From contig CAJXXT010000019.1 of NCBI GenBank assembly GCA_913063495.1, positions 1 to 43,192 on the forward strand: DNA of 43,192 bases, in the 5' to 3' direction. The translations under genes were made by a program, and so were the position numbers. Shown piece by piece: positions 34,457 to 41,566 of this stretch (its first letter is position 1; each line of letters starts with the position of its first letter). The notes beneath the pieces were generated by a model. That model searched no databases and was not told the DNA's origin. It saw only the letters and a program-made list of their open reading frames with translations. The stretch is from an uncultured Gammaproteobacteria bacterium (lineage in GTDB: Bacteria; Pseudomonadota; Gammaproteobacteria; Pseudomonadales; Ketobacteraceae).

Positions 34457-34633
34457 ATGGCTTTTAGTGGACAGTGGGGTGGTGAAATTCACCAAATCAT
34501 TGAAAATAATGTGATTATTGCCTTCAAAGATAAAAAAAATAGGCTACTTTTAGAATTAGCAATCACCAGCAACGTGTTGTCGCAAAACGAGAAAGCGTCG
34601 CAAGCCGAAAAACGTCGTAAAACAAAAAAATAA
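34457..34633 (+). CDS. Small basic 58-aa protein
   Basis: ORF starting MAFSGQWGGEIHQIIENNVI, with a globular start, a middle NRLLLELAITSN and a very basic C-terminus (EKRRKTKK). Amino acid use looks protein-like and the frame is open from ATG to TAA. The ribosome site is weak (GCGAG). It is followed after 11 nt by another small ORF, suggesting translational coupling. Family unknown. Confidence 0.5.
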   Translation: MAFSGQWGGEIHQIIENNVIIAFKDKKNRLLLELAITSNVLSQNEKASQAEKRRKTKK

Positions 34634-34644
34634 AAAGGTGTTGT

Positions 34645-34764
34645 ATGGAAGGTAAGCGCATAGAAGTTCAAGATTACCGTATGAATACCAGTTTAGGGCC
34701 CTGTATTTTAATGGGGGTTGTATCCTGGTTGGCGCTATTCTCGCTGTATCAATGGTTTAATTGA
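34645..34764 (+). CDS. Small single-TM protein (39 aa)
   Basis: ORF of 39 aa with AAGG about 7 nt upstream. A polar start (MEGKRIEVQDYRMN) leads into a hydrophobic segment of about 20 residues, CILMGVVSWLALFSLYQWF, with Trp and Tyr near the interface. This looks like a single-pass small membrane protein. It lies 11 nt after the 58-aa ORF. Function unknown. Confidence 0.5.
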   Translation: MEGKRIEVQDYRMNTSLGPCILMGVVSWLALFSLYQWFN

Positions 34765-34945
34765 TAGTGAAAGGCTACTGCAATTGTTTCGTTAGGCTTT
34801 GCAGGCCTTAAATTTGACCTCAATCAGCGAAAGTCTGTGTTATGCTTTGTAGACTAACTTTAGATAGTAGGTTTCCCATTGATTGTGGACTTTGCATCAA
34901 TTTGAGGATGCTTGCAAAACGATGAATTGTCTTTAGAGGAATAAC

Positions 34946-35224
34946 ATGAGAACCATCCATAAATTCCAGCTAGAAATTAATGCAGAAGCACAAATATTGG
35001 AGCTTCCTGAAAATAGCCGTATGTTACATGTTGAGTATGTAATGCCGAGGCGTGCAATTAGTGTATGGTACGAAGTAACTGCGGATATGACGGCTGAGCG
35101 GTTACCTCATAAATTTCGTATATTTGCCACAGGGGATGGTATTCCTGATCACGGAGAGTATGTTGGCAGCGCCATTGATCAATACCTTCCAGAGTCTTAT
35201 CATATCTACGAGCTGAAAGACTAG
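34946..35224 (+). CDS. Conserved small protein, DUF7352-like
   Basis: Protein of 92 aa beginning MRTIHKFQLEINAEAQILEL, with the pattern PENSRMLHVEYV, ISVWYEVTAD, KFRIFATGDGIPD and a C-terminal SYHIYELKD. This beta-rich layout matches small proteins, often phage-related, that start with an HKFQL strand. Function unknown. AGAGG precedes the ATG and a strong intrinsic terminator follows, so it is an expressed single gene. Confidence 0.75.
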   Translation: MRTIHKFQLEINAEAQILELPENSRMLHVEYVMPRRAISVWYEVTADMTAERLPHKFRIFATGDGIPDHGEYVGSAIDQYLPESYHIYELKD

Positions 35225-35240
35225 ATGTTGAAAATTCTCT

Positions 35241-35268
35241 AAAAAGGGGTGCTCAGGCACCCCTTTTT
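35241..35268 (+). terminator. Strong intrinsic terminator
   Basis: The arms AAAAAGGGGTGC and GCACCCCTTTTT pair perfectly around a TCAG loop, with a T-rich 3' end, 17 nt after the stop of the small gene. The symmetry of the A- and T-runs would let it act in both directions. It isolates that gene from the kinase gene. Confidence 0.9.
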
Positions 35269-35349
35269 ATTACTTTGTTGTTAGTGCGTGTTGTTAGTAC
35301 ATGCTGTGAATGGGTGTATTAGTGCGTAAATTTTGTGTGTTAAATCCTT

Positions 35350-36654
35350 ATGTCAGATCTTGAAACAATTGGTAAGTATACCATTGAAGGGGTGTTGGGC
35401 CGTGGGGCTATGGGGGTTGTGTATAAAGCCTTTGACCCTAATATTGCTAGAGCCGTCGCCGTAAAAACCATTCATGGCAACCTGTTATCCAGTGAAATGG
35501 GTAAAGAAATGTTAGAGCGCTTCAAGACCGAGGCGCAGGCGGTTGGTCGATTAACGCACCCTAATATCGTAGGGATTTTTGATTTTGACCAAGATCGCGG
35601 AACCCCCTATTTCGTGATGGAGTTTGTTGAAGGGAAGGATCTCAAGAACCTGATCAAACAAGGCTCTGTATTTACTACCGACGAAGTTATTCGAGTAACA
35701 ACGGAGATACTTAAAGGTTTATCGTATACCCATAATTTGAATATTGTTCACCGAGATATAAAACCAGCCAATATATTTATTACCGATAAAGGTGAAGTGA
35801 AAATCGCCGACTTTGGTATTGCTCGAATGGATGATTCGGAGTTAACCCAGGTAGGGAGTGTTTTGGGTACGCCATCGTATATGTCGCCAGAGCAATGTAT
35901 TGGTGCAGGTGTTGATGCACGTTCAGATTTATTCTCTGTTGGTACACTGTTGTATGAAATGCTGACGGGAAAGAAGCCTTTTCGGGGTGAGCAAACCAAC
36001 GCGATTATTCATAACGTGATCAATTTGAAGCCAGAGCCTCCATCTCAAGTGAGAAAAGAGGTTCCGAGTAGTTTTGATCAGATCATCAAGAAAGCCTTGG
36101 CAAAGAATGCGAGCCAACGTTATCAAACCGCCGCTGATTTCTCGGCAGATTTAGAAAAAATATCATCCGGTGGACGGGTTGTTGGCAAAGGTCAAAAGCG
36201 AGCTGTTGTGGCTGGTGGTGTTGTCGCTGCGTTTGCGGTGATTGGTGGTCTTGTATTTACACAATTGCCATCTGAAAATGATTCAGCGGTTGCTGTTGCT
36301 CCGGTTGCTCCGATTGCCCCTGTTGTACAGGAAGACGCATTAACGACTGCAGAGCGAGAGAAAGTGGCGCGGCTATTGGATGTAGCAAGAGCTCACTTTT
36401 TGGTGGGGCGTTTAGTATCCCCGCAAGGCAGTAATGCTTATGATGCCTATAAAATGGTGTTAGGTGTTGATGATAAAAACTTAAAAGCCAAACAAGGTAT
36501 GGATGAAGTGCGAAATCGCTTTTTTAAACGCACCAAAATCCTTTGGTTACAAGGTGAAAAGGATGAGGTACGTCGTCACCTCGTCCTGGCAGAAGACTTG
36601 TTTAAGGGGGAGTCGCTATTGGACGAGCTTAGGGAGCGGGTGCAAGGCGGCTAG
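35350..36654 (+). CDS. Membrane-anchored Hanks-type Ser/Thr kinase
   Basis: Eukaryote-like Ser/Thr kinase of 434 aa. Kinase domain, residues 8-265: Gly-rich loop LGRGAMGVVYKA, ATP Lys39 in VAVKTIH, catalytic Asp136 in HRDIKPANIF, DFG at 154-156, activation segment SVLGTPSYMSPEQ and DARSDLFSVGTLLYEMLTG. A TM helix at about 284-306 leads to a small helical periplasmic domain (about 335-434) with no PASTA repeat. Kinases of this type (PpkA/Stk class) act with FHA proteins in T6SS control; the FHA gene at 41567 supports this. Weak ribosome site. Convergent with the next gene, 15 nt gap. Confidence 0.96.
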   Translation: MSDLETIGKYTIEGVLGRGAMGVVYKAFDPNIARAVAVKTIHGNLLSSEMGKEMLERFKTEAQAVGRLTHPNIVGIFDFDQDRGTPYFVMEFVEGKDLKNLIKQGSVFTTDEVIRVTTEILKGLSYTHNLNIVHRDIKPANIFITDKGEVKIADFGIARMDDSELTQVGSVLGTPSYMSPEQCIGAGVDARSDLFSVGTLLYEMLTGKKPFRGEQTNAIIHNVINLKPEPPSQVRKEVPSSFDQIIKKALAKNASQRYQTAADFSADLEKISSGGRVVGKGQKRAVVAGGVVAAFAVIGGLVFTQLPSENDSAVAVAPVAPIAPVVQEDALTTAEREKVARLLDVARAHFLVGRLVSPQGSNAYDAYKMVLGVDDKNLKAKQGMDEVRNRFFKRTKILWLQGEKDEVRRHLVLAEDLFKGESLLDELRERVQGG

Positions 36655-36669
36655 CACTTTTTGAACGGA

Positions 36670-38079
36670 TTAGTTGGATTGATAACTATCAGGAAGTCGT
36701 ACAGTAAATGCATCATCTAAGTGCTGCTGGGCATCGTCCCAGCGCTCTCCTTCGCGAGCTGTTGCTGCCAGAGCCAAATGTGCCTTGGCTATTTGTGAGC
36801 GAGCTTGGGAAACAAAGGGTGAATTTGGCGAGGCCTTGATGAGCTTTACAAGATAGTAGGTTGCTGTTCCCACTTTTTCTGCAGGAGCGAGATTATTGGC
36901 ATTTTTTGCGTTATTTATTTGGCCGACAAAATAGGCGACCTCTTCGTCTTTAGATTGAAATACTTTTTCTTTTATTGCTTGTTCTTCTAATGTGGCTGCA
37001 ACGGCGGCAATTGTTTTTTGCTTCGGTTCTTTTGTTTGGCTTTCAGTGTTAGATGGTTCAAGTGGTGTGGTTGAGACAACCGTTGTCTCAATAGTTGTCA
37101 TAACCGTTGTAGGAAAACTGTCAGTTGGCTGGGATAAGGTAGTGATGGCAGCCTCATCCATTATTTCTATTGTCTTTGATGTGTCGGGTGTGCTTGGATT
37201 TTGAACGGTTTCTGACTCCGGCTTTACTTGCAGGATCTCTGGTGCGCCGCCCCAGGATTCATCGCTTGAGGATTTTGTTGGTTCAGGTAATGCGACTTCA
37301 GTGCTGCGCGTTGTTTCAAAAATGCCGCTAGTGAGTGTAAAAATAATGATACAGGTGATGATTAATGTGGATGCACCAGCCCAGATCCATATTGCGGGGA
37401 TGGGTGTGTTTTCTGTTGCCAGACTCTCTGTTGCCGGGCTCTTTGCTGCAATACTTGCGGCACTGCCTGTGTGTGTACCTACTAATGTCTCGGCTTCAAC
37501 TTGGTTTTTATTGTTGGGGTGTTCATCATTTTGTTCATAGCTTTGTCCGACAAGAGTCTCTGCAAGTGGGGGAGTGTTTGTTGTTATCCCCGCGTCATGA
37601 TTGATGACAGTCTCATCTTCACTACTCAGAATTGGGGTGGATAATGTGCCCGAAGGCATAATCATTGTCGCTTCGTCATCCGGGGCGGCGCCTGCGGAGG
37701 TCGCCATAAGCGTTGGGTCACTAGCCCCTGCTTTATTCTGAGTAATGTCGAGTGTTGTCACGGACAGGTTCGGCGCTGTTGCGTCTTCACCCGGAAGGGG
37801 CGTAATTAGCGTTGCATCGGGATCTGTAGCGGTGCTAGAAGTTTGCCGGGCTTCTGACGGTCTGAAGTTATTCACCGCACTGTCGAGCTCTGATCGTAAT
37901 TGAATAAAGTGGGTGATGGGTATAGGGGTGCTTTGTTGGACTTGATCTAGCGTAGGGATTGCTTGGTGGCGAAATGATGGGTCTTGCTGAATCTTGCTAA
38001 GTAACGCGTTATATAAGTCGTCATAGGAAAGGCTGTTTTCCCTAAAATCTTCAAATAGCGTGACAATGTGTTCCATCAT
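36670..38079 (-). CDS. Single-TM protein with repeated Asp/Glu-x-Thr motifs
   Basis: Protein of 469 aa, no known family recognised. Residues 1-70 form a helical start (HIVTLFEDFREN, FIQLRSELDSAVNNF). Residues 80-225 are disordered and carry six short motifs around Thr90, Thr123, Thr138, Thr157, Thr175 and Thr198: DATLI, DPTLM, EATMI, DETVI, AETLV, AETLV. A TM helix is at about 228-250, followed by a Ser/Thr/Pro-rich linker and a C-terminal helical region (375-469) of TPR-like character. If the N-terminus is cytoplasmic, the Thr motifs face the kinase encoded by the convergent gene. They look like phospho-acceptor or FHA-docking sites; this is inference. Probably a partner or substrate in the kinase/FHA system. 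Confidence 0.75.
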   Translation of the reverse strand: MMEHIVTLFEDFRENSLSYDDLYNALLSKIQQDPSFRHQAIPTLDQVQQSTPIPITHFIQLRSELDSAVNNFRPSEARQTSSTATDPDATLITPLPGEDATAPNLSVTTLDITQNKAGASDPTLMATSAGAAPDDEATMIMPSGTLSTPILSSEDETVINHDAGITTNTPPLAETLVGQSYEQNDEHPNNKNQVEAETLVGTHTGSAASIAAKSPATESLATENTPIPAIWIWAGASTLIITCIIIFTLTSGIFETTRSTEVALPEPTKSSSDESWGGAPEILQVKPESETVQNPSTPDTSKTIEIMDEAAITTLSQPTDSFPTTVMTTIETTVVSTTPLEPSNTESQTKEPKQKTIAAVAATLEEQAIKEKVFQSKDEEVAYFVGQINNAKNANNLAPAEKVGTATYYLVKLIKASPNSPFVSQARSQIAKAHLALAATAREGERWDDAQQHLDDAFTVRLPDSYQSN

Positions 38080-38128
38080 TTAACATAAGCCTCTTTGTAA
38101 TAACCCTGAAGAGCGTAGTGTGCAACCT

Positions 38129-38154
38129 AAAAGACGCTGTTGCCAGCGTCTTTT
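38129..38154 (-). terminator. Intrinsic terminator after the caspase-like gene
   Basis: The arms AAAAGACGCTG and CAGCGTCTTTT pair perfectly around a 4-nt loop. It lies 40 nt past the stop of the minus-strand caspase gene and before the next minus-strand gene, with T-runs in both directions. It suggests that the two genes are transcribed separately or with attenuation. Confidence 0.85.
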
Positions 38155-38193
38155 CTTCGTATTTGGGTTATTACTCTGTTCTTAAGCTATTGA

Positions 38194-40245
38194 TTAAATT
38201 GATTGGAAGAAAAACTCCCCTGCTTCATGGCCTGCGAAACGTGCTGGGGCGTATTCTGGAACCTGTTCATGGTTAAGTTCAAGTGCCCTGCGGCGAACTT
38301 TACCAAGTACATCGCGATAAACGGCATGGCCTTCAGTAATCCCCTCTGATTTGTTTAATACTTCAAGAAATGCCTGAGAGAACACGGAGTGTCCGCTACC
38401 GCCGCCGTCTAACACGGGAGCGATACCGCCTGATGTTAGAACCGTTCGTGCTCGTGCTCTGGACATGATTTTTATCCATTCCTCATGAGCGTCTTCTGTC
38501 ATGGTTTCATTGATGCGGGGTACTGATGCCATTGACAGGGTACCGGCATAACAGGAGTCAGCAACAACGAGCACATGTTTTGCAGGCATGGTGTTGAGAA
38601 TATCAGAGATTGATACGTTAGATATCCAGTTGGTGGTATTGCCGGGCTCTGCATCAACAGGTAACCAGTAACCACGGCTGTTGGCATCATCTAATTCACC
38701 ATGGCCTGCATAATAAATGAGCAGATTGTCTTGGTCGGTGAGTTCGGTTCGTAATGTATTCAGAGCCGATAATATGTCGTAACGTGTGGCATTTAGTAGT
38801 GTGGTTGTTTTGAATCCAAACTTGGTGCGCAGTAATTGCTCCGCTTCGGTGACGTCATTCTTAGGGGTTTCAAGATCCGGGTAATATGCATAGCGATTGT
38901 TACCAATAATGAGAGCGTGATATTTGCCCAAATTCATGTTTTTAGTCATACGTAATGGTGCAGACTGTGATGTCTGCGTGGACTGTGCTAATTGCTTTTT
39001 AGCGGTTACTAATGAGAAATCAAAGCTTACATTTCTGCCTTTCTTATCAGTTGCTTCTAGTTTGACGGTGGTGCGAATGGTGTTAACGGGAACATTGACC
39101 CAAAATAGACTGTAGTCATCGACTTGTGTGACCCTTCCATTGACCTTGAAGTTCTTGAGGCCTGCTGGCGCTTTGATTTTTCCAACGATTTCTTTTTCTT
39201 TGGTTCCAGAGCGAAGACGAATCGTAGGGATACCACGCATCAAGGCCATTGGTGGGTCGATAATTTCGATGGAGGGTGCATCACCATTGGACGCTACGAA
39301 CATTTCTGTTTGGGTGACTTCTTCGTTAGTGGTTTCAATTTCACTGGACATGCTCTCGGCGTCATAGCTTAAAGTGGCAAGTTCAGCTTTTTGTAGTGCA
39401 ACATCTGCTTTAGCTTTCGACAGAGCTAAGCGTAATGCTTTAATTGTTTCCCTGCTTTGTTCGTGAATAGCTTTTGATTCTTGAGCGAATAATTCCAGCT
39501 CTTTCTCTTTTTGACTCTTTTCAGCTTTAACCAGCGCTTGTTTGCCATCCTTTAATTGCAGTTGTGTGCGTGCAAGGCGTGACTGCATGGATTCTAGTTG
39601 TTGATTTTTTGCACGAACTTCATCTTTTAATGCATCTAGCTCTTTCTGTGCAACGGAGTTAACTTCCACTGTTGATGCATAGAGCAGGTCGTCATTCTTC
39701 ATGCCGGAGGCTCGTCGGTACCAGTTCAGAGCGACGGCTTTATCTTGAACAACACCGAGGCCTTTTTCATAAAGATTGCCGAGGTTGATTTGAGCCCGTG
39801 AAAAATCTTGTTCGGCTGCTTTGGTATACCATTGAACGGCAAGTTTATAGTCAGATTGAAGACCTAACCCCTTCTCGAAAATTTCACCGACATAGGTTTG
39901 AGCTTCAGCGTCACCAGATTGTGCGACGGGCAACCATATTTTTAATGCGGTTGCATAATCTGCTCGGTCGAAGGCAACGTATTCACCACCGCGAATTTCA
40001 CAATCAGAGGCTGACGTTTTGACGGGGCGTCTTGCAGTTAAGTAGGTAGAGTAACTGCCGAGCTTTCTGACTTGACCGGGTAGTAAACAGTCAATGATTA
40101 GCAGGTCGTCGGCATTTCTTGAGGCTTCCTTGGGAATGTCGATAGTGCCATTCGTGGCGCAGGCGGCAAGTAGCGTCATGCTAAATGCTAGGCTTCCGGT
40201 TAGAAAAGCACGTAGTGCTTGGTTATTCTTTTTGAATGGCTTCAT
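38194..40245 (-). CDS. Sel1-repeat, coiled-coil, caspase-like (C14) lipoprotein
   Basis: Lipoprotein of 683 aa. Signal peptide with lipobox LAAC, lipidated Cys29. Two or three Sel1-type repeats follow at about 95-185 (AEAQTYVGEIFEKGLG, RAQINLGNLYEKGLG). A long coiled coil covers about 200-290, then a beta-rich linker of about 120 residues. The C-terminal peptidase C14 domain (about 440-683) has YHALIIGNNRYAY, catalytic His515 in YYAGHGEL and Cys565 in VADSCYAGTL, both dyad residues intact. It is predicted to be periplasmic or outer-membrane attached. Caspase-Sel1 combinations occur in bacterial signalling and stress loci. Neighbours suggest a link to the kinase/FHA (T6SS-type) system. Confidence 0.9.
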   Translation of the reverse strand: MKPFKKNNQALRAFLTGSLAFSMTLLAACATNGTIDIPKEASRNADDLLIIDCLLPGQVRKLGSYSTYLTARRPVKTSASDCEIRGGEYVAFDRADYATALKIWLPVAQSGDAEAQTYVGEIFEKGLGLQSDYKLAVQWYTKAAEQDFSRAQINLGNLYEKGLGVVQDKAVALNWYRRASGMKNDDLLYASTVEVNSVAQKELDALKDEVRAKNQQLESMQSRLARTQLQLKDGKQALVKAEKSQKEKELELFAQESKAIHEQSRETIKALRLALSKAKADVALQKAELATLSYDAESMSSEIETTNEEVTQTEMFVASNGDAPSIEIIDPPMALMRGIPTIRLRSGTKEKEIVGKIKAPAGLKNFKVNGRVTQVDDYSLFWVNVPVNTIRTTVKLEATDKKGRNVSFDFSLVTAKKQLAQSTQTSQSAPLRMTKNMNLGKYHALIIGNNRYAYYPDLETPKNDVTEAEQLLRTKFGFKTTTLLNATRYDILSALNTLRTELTDQDNLLIYYAGHGELDDANSRGYWLPVDAEPGNTTNWISNVSISDILNTMPAKHVLVVADSCYAGTLSMASVPRINETMTEDAHEEWIKIMSRARARTVLTSGGIAPVLDGGGSGHSVFSQAFLEVLNKSEGITEGHAVYRDVLGKVRRRALELNHEQVPEYAPARFAGHEAGEFFFQSI

Positions 40246-40457
40246 TGTCTGCCTCTTTCTCTTCGCTGAATCGAGTGATTATATTGTTGCTACTGCCGAC
40301 GTATTGTTAGCGTGTTCTTACCCAGTATATAAAGTATTGGCTGTGTTTAATGGTGAATATTGCACATTTTAGATGGGTATAATTTGCAGCAGCGCCTAAC
40401 TCGCTACGGTATTCTTCTTTTATCATGATTGCTGCCATGGGCTAGGTGTTAACCATT

Positions 40458-41297
40458 CTAGTCTACAAATGATTGATATGATTCAATCTTTGTTAGTACA
40501 CCAGGCCATAAGTCAGCCCAACAGCAGGTGTGGTCAGCCTCCTCGATAAGGTGAAACTCTGCTTGGCGTTGTTTCTCGACGACATCTTTGATCCAGGCAG
40601 CTTTGATGTTGTCGTCATCCTTACCAGCGTAATGTAGTTGAATGATGTTTTTTCGAAGGGGGGCCAAATCCGCAGGGTTTAAGGATTCCATTAAAGGTGT
40701 GTATTCATGGTGAGTCGTCCACTCGAAAATATCGAGGTTTCCTGCAAGGGTGACTAGGATCCGAGTTTCTTGAAGCTGTTCTGCCATTAGCATTGCGAGA
40801 GTCCCGCCGCCGCTATAACCGATAAGTACAATATGGTCGTACCGGTGGCTAAAATTTGATAAAGCCTTTAGCAGGCTAGTTACAATTTGTTGATTATAAC
40901 GGTGGCTTGTCCACCAGTTTGGAGTGCAGTAATCATCTTTTTCGATGAAATAACAGGGGCGGCTTAAGTAAATGGCAGACTGTTTATCTAGTTTCATGAG
41001 GTCAAGTAGCAGAGGGTTAAGCGGTGTGGGGTTATTTGAGTAGTAACCGTTGCTGAAGGGGCGGCCATCGCCACCAATATAAACATGAAGAAATCGTTGT
41101 CTCCTATTATCAGTTTGATCGGTGAAAGCGGCTTTATTGACATACACTTGGTGAGTAAAGGGGTTACCAAGAACAGTCTGAAGGTTCGCTTGGTAGTCTT
41201 TGGCTACTTTTTGTTCGTATGGGGCGGTGTTACAGGCAGATAATCCAATCAGTATTAAACAAATAATGCTTTGGAATAGTAATTGACGTTTGTTCAT
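40458..41297 (-). CDS. Alpha/beta-hydrolase lipoprotein
   Basis: Lipoprotein of 279 aa with lipobox LSAC and lipidated Cys22. The alpha/beta-hydrolase core has the oxyanion/strand segment FLHVYIGGDGRPF, the nucleophile elbow GYSGGG with Ser162, the acid in HYAGKDDD and the catalytic His in EEADHTCCWAD, so a complete Ser-Asp-His triad is likely. Cysteines in LSRPCYF, DDYCTPN and HTCCW may form disulfides in the periplasm. The substrate may be an ester or acylated lipid. The gene is divergent from the FHA gene and follows the same strand as the caspase-like gene, 212 nt upstream of it. Confidence 0.85.
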   Translation of the reverse strand: MNKRQLLFQSIICLILIGLSACNTAPYEQKVAKDYQANLQTVLGNPFTHQVYVNKAAFTDQTDNRRQRFLHVYIGGDGRPFSNGYYSNNPTPLNPLLLDLMKLDKQSAIYLSRPCYFIEKDDYCTPNWWTSHRYNQQIVTSLLKALSNFSHRYDHIVLIGYSGGGTLAMLMAEQLQETRILVTLAGNLDIFEWTTHHEYTPLMESLNPADLAPLRKNIIQLHYAGKDDDNIKAAWIKDVVEKQRQAEFHLIEEADHTCCWADLWPGVLTKIESYQSFVD

Positions 41298-41428
41298 AAC
41301 AATCTACTTTCGTTAGTCAGAGGAAGCGTTTGATTTATTGTGATAAAAAGTTGGTTGAATGCCAACTGAAAGGTAATATTAGTTAATTGAAATTAAGACT
41401 CATAGTAGAAGCATTGTAACTATTAAGC

Positions 41429-41494
41429 AGGTCTTTAACAGACCTATACTAAATCTATGGTTGATTTATAGTTGGTCTATAACCGATCTATAAC
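41429..41494. repeat. Six tandem 11-bp imperfect repeats upstream of the FHA gene
   Basis: Six contiguous 11-bp units: AGGTCTTTAAC, AGACCTATACT, AAATCTATGGT, TGATTTATAGT, TGGTCTATAAC and CGATCTATAAC (starts 41429, 41440, 41451, 41462, 41473, 41484). The core TCTATAAC recurs every 11 bp, close to one helical turn. The array ends 72 nt before the FHA start codon, in the divergent promoter region shared with the hydrolase gene. Several units contain TATAAC or TATAGT, which resemble -10 elements. Likely an operator array. Confidence 0.65.
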
Positions 41495-41566
41495 GATAGC
41501 AAGCTCTTTGAAGTCCACTAAGGCCTTTTGAGGCGAGCTAAATAGTTATAAAAACGAGAATTGAAT

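Noticed and set aside
34489-34671. 60-codon minus-strand ORF
   Set aside because: Shadow of the 58-codon plus-strand ORF; Phe/Ser-rich translation of A-rich DNA.
34814-34850. TTGACC...TATGCT as a sigma-70 promoter for the 92-aa gene
   Set aside because: The spacer is about 21 nt, too long for a normal sigma-70 promoter, so it is not listed.
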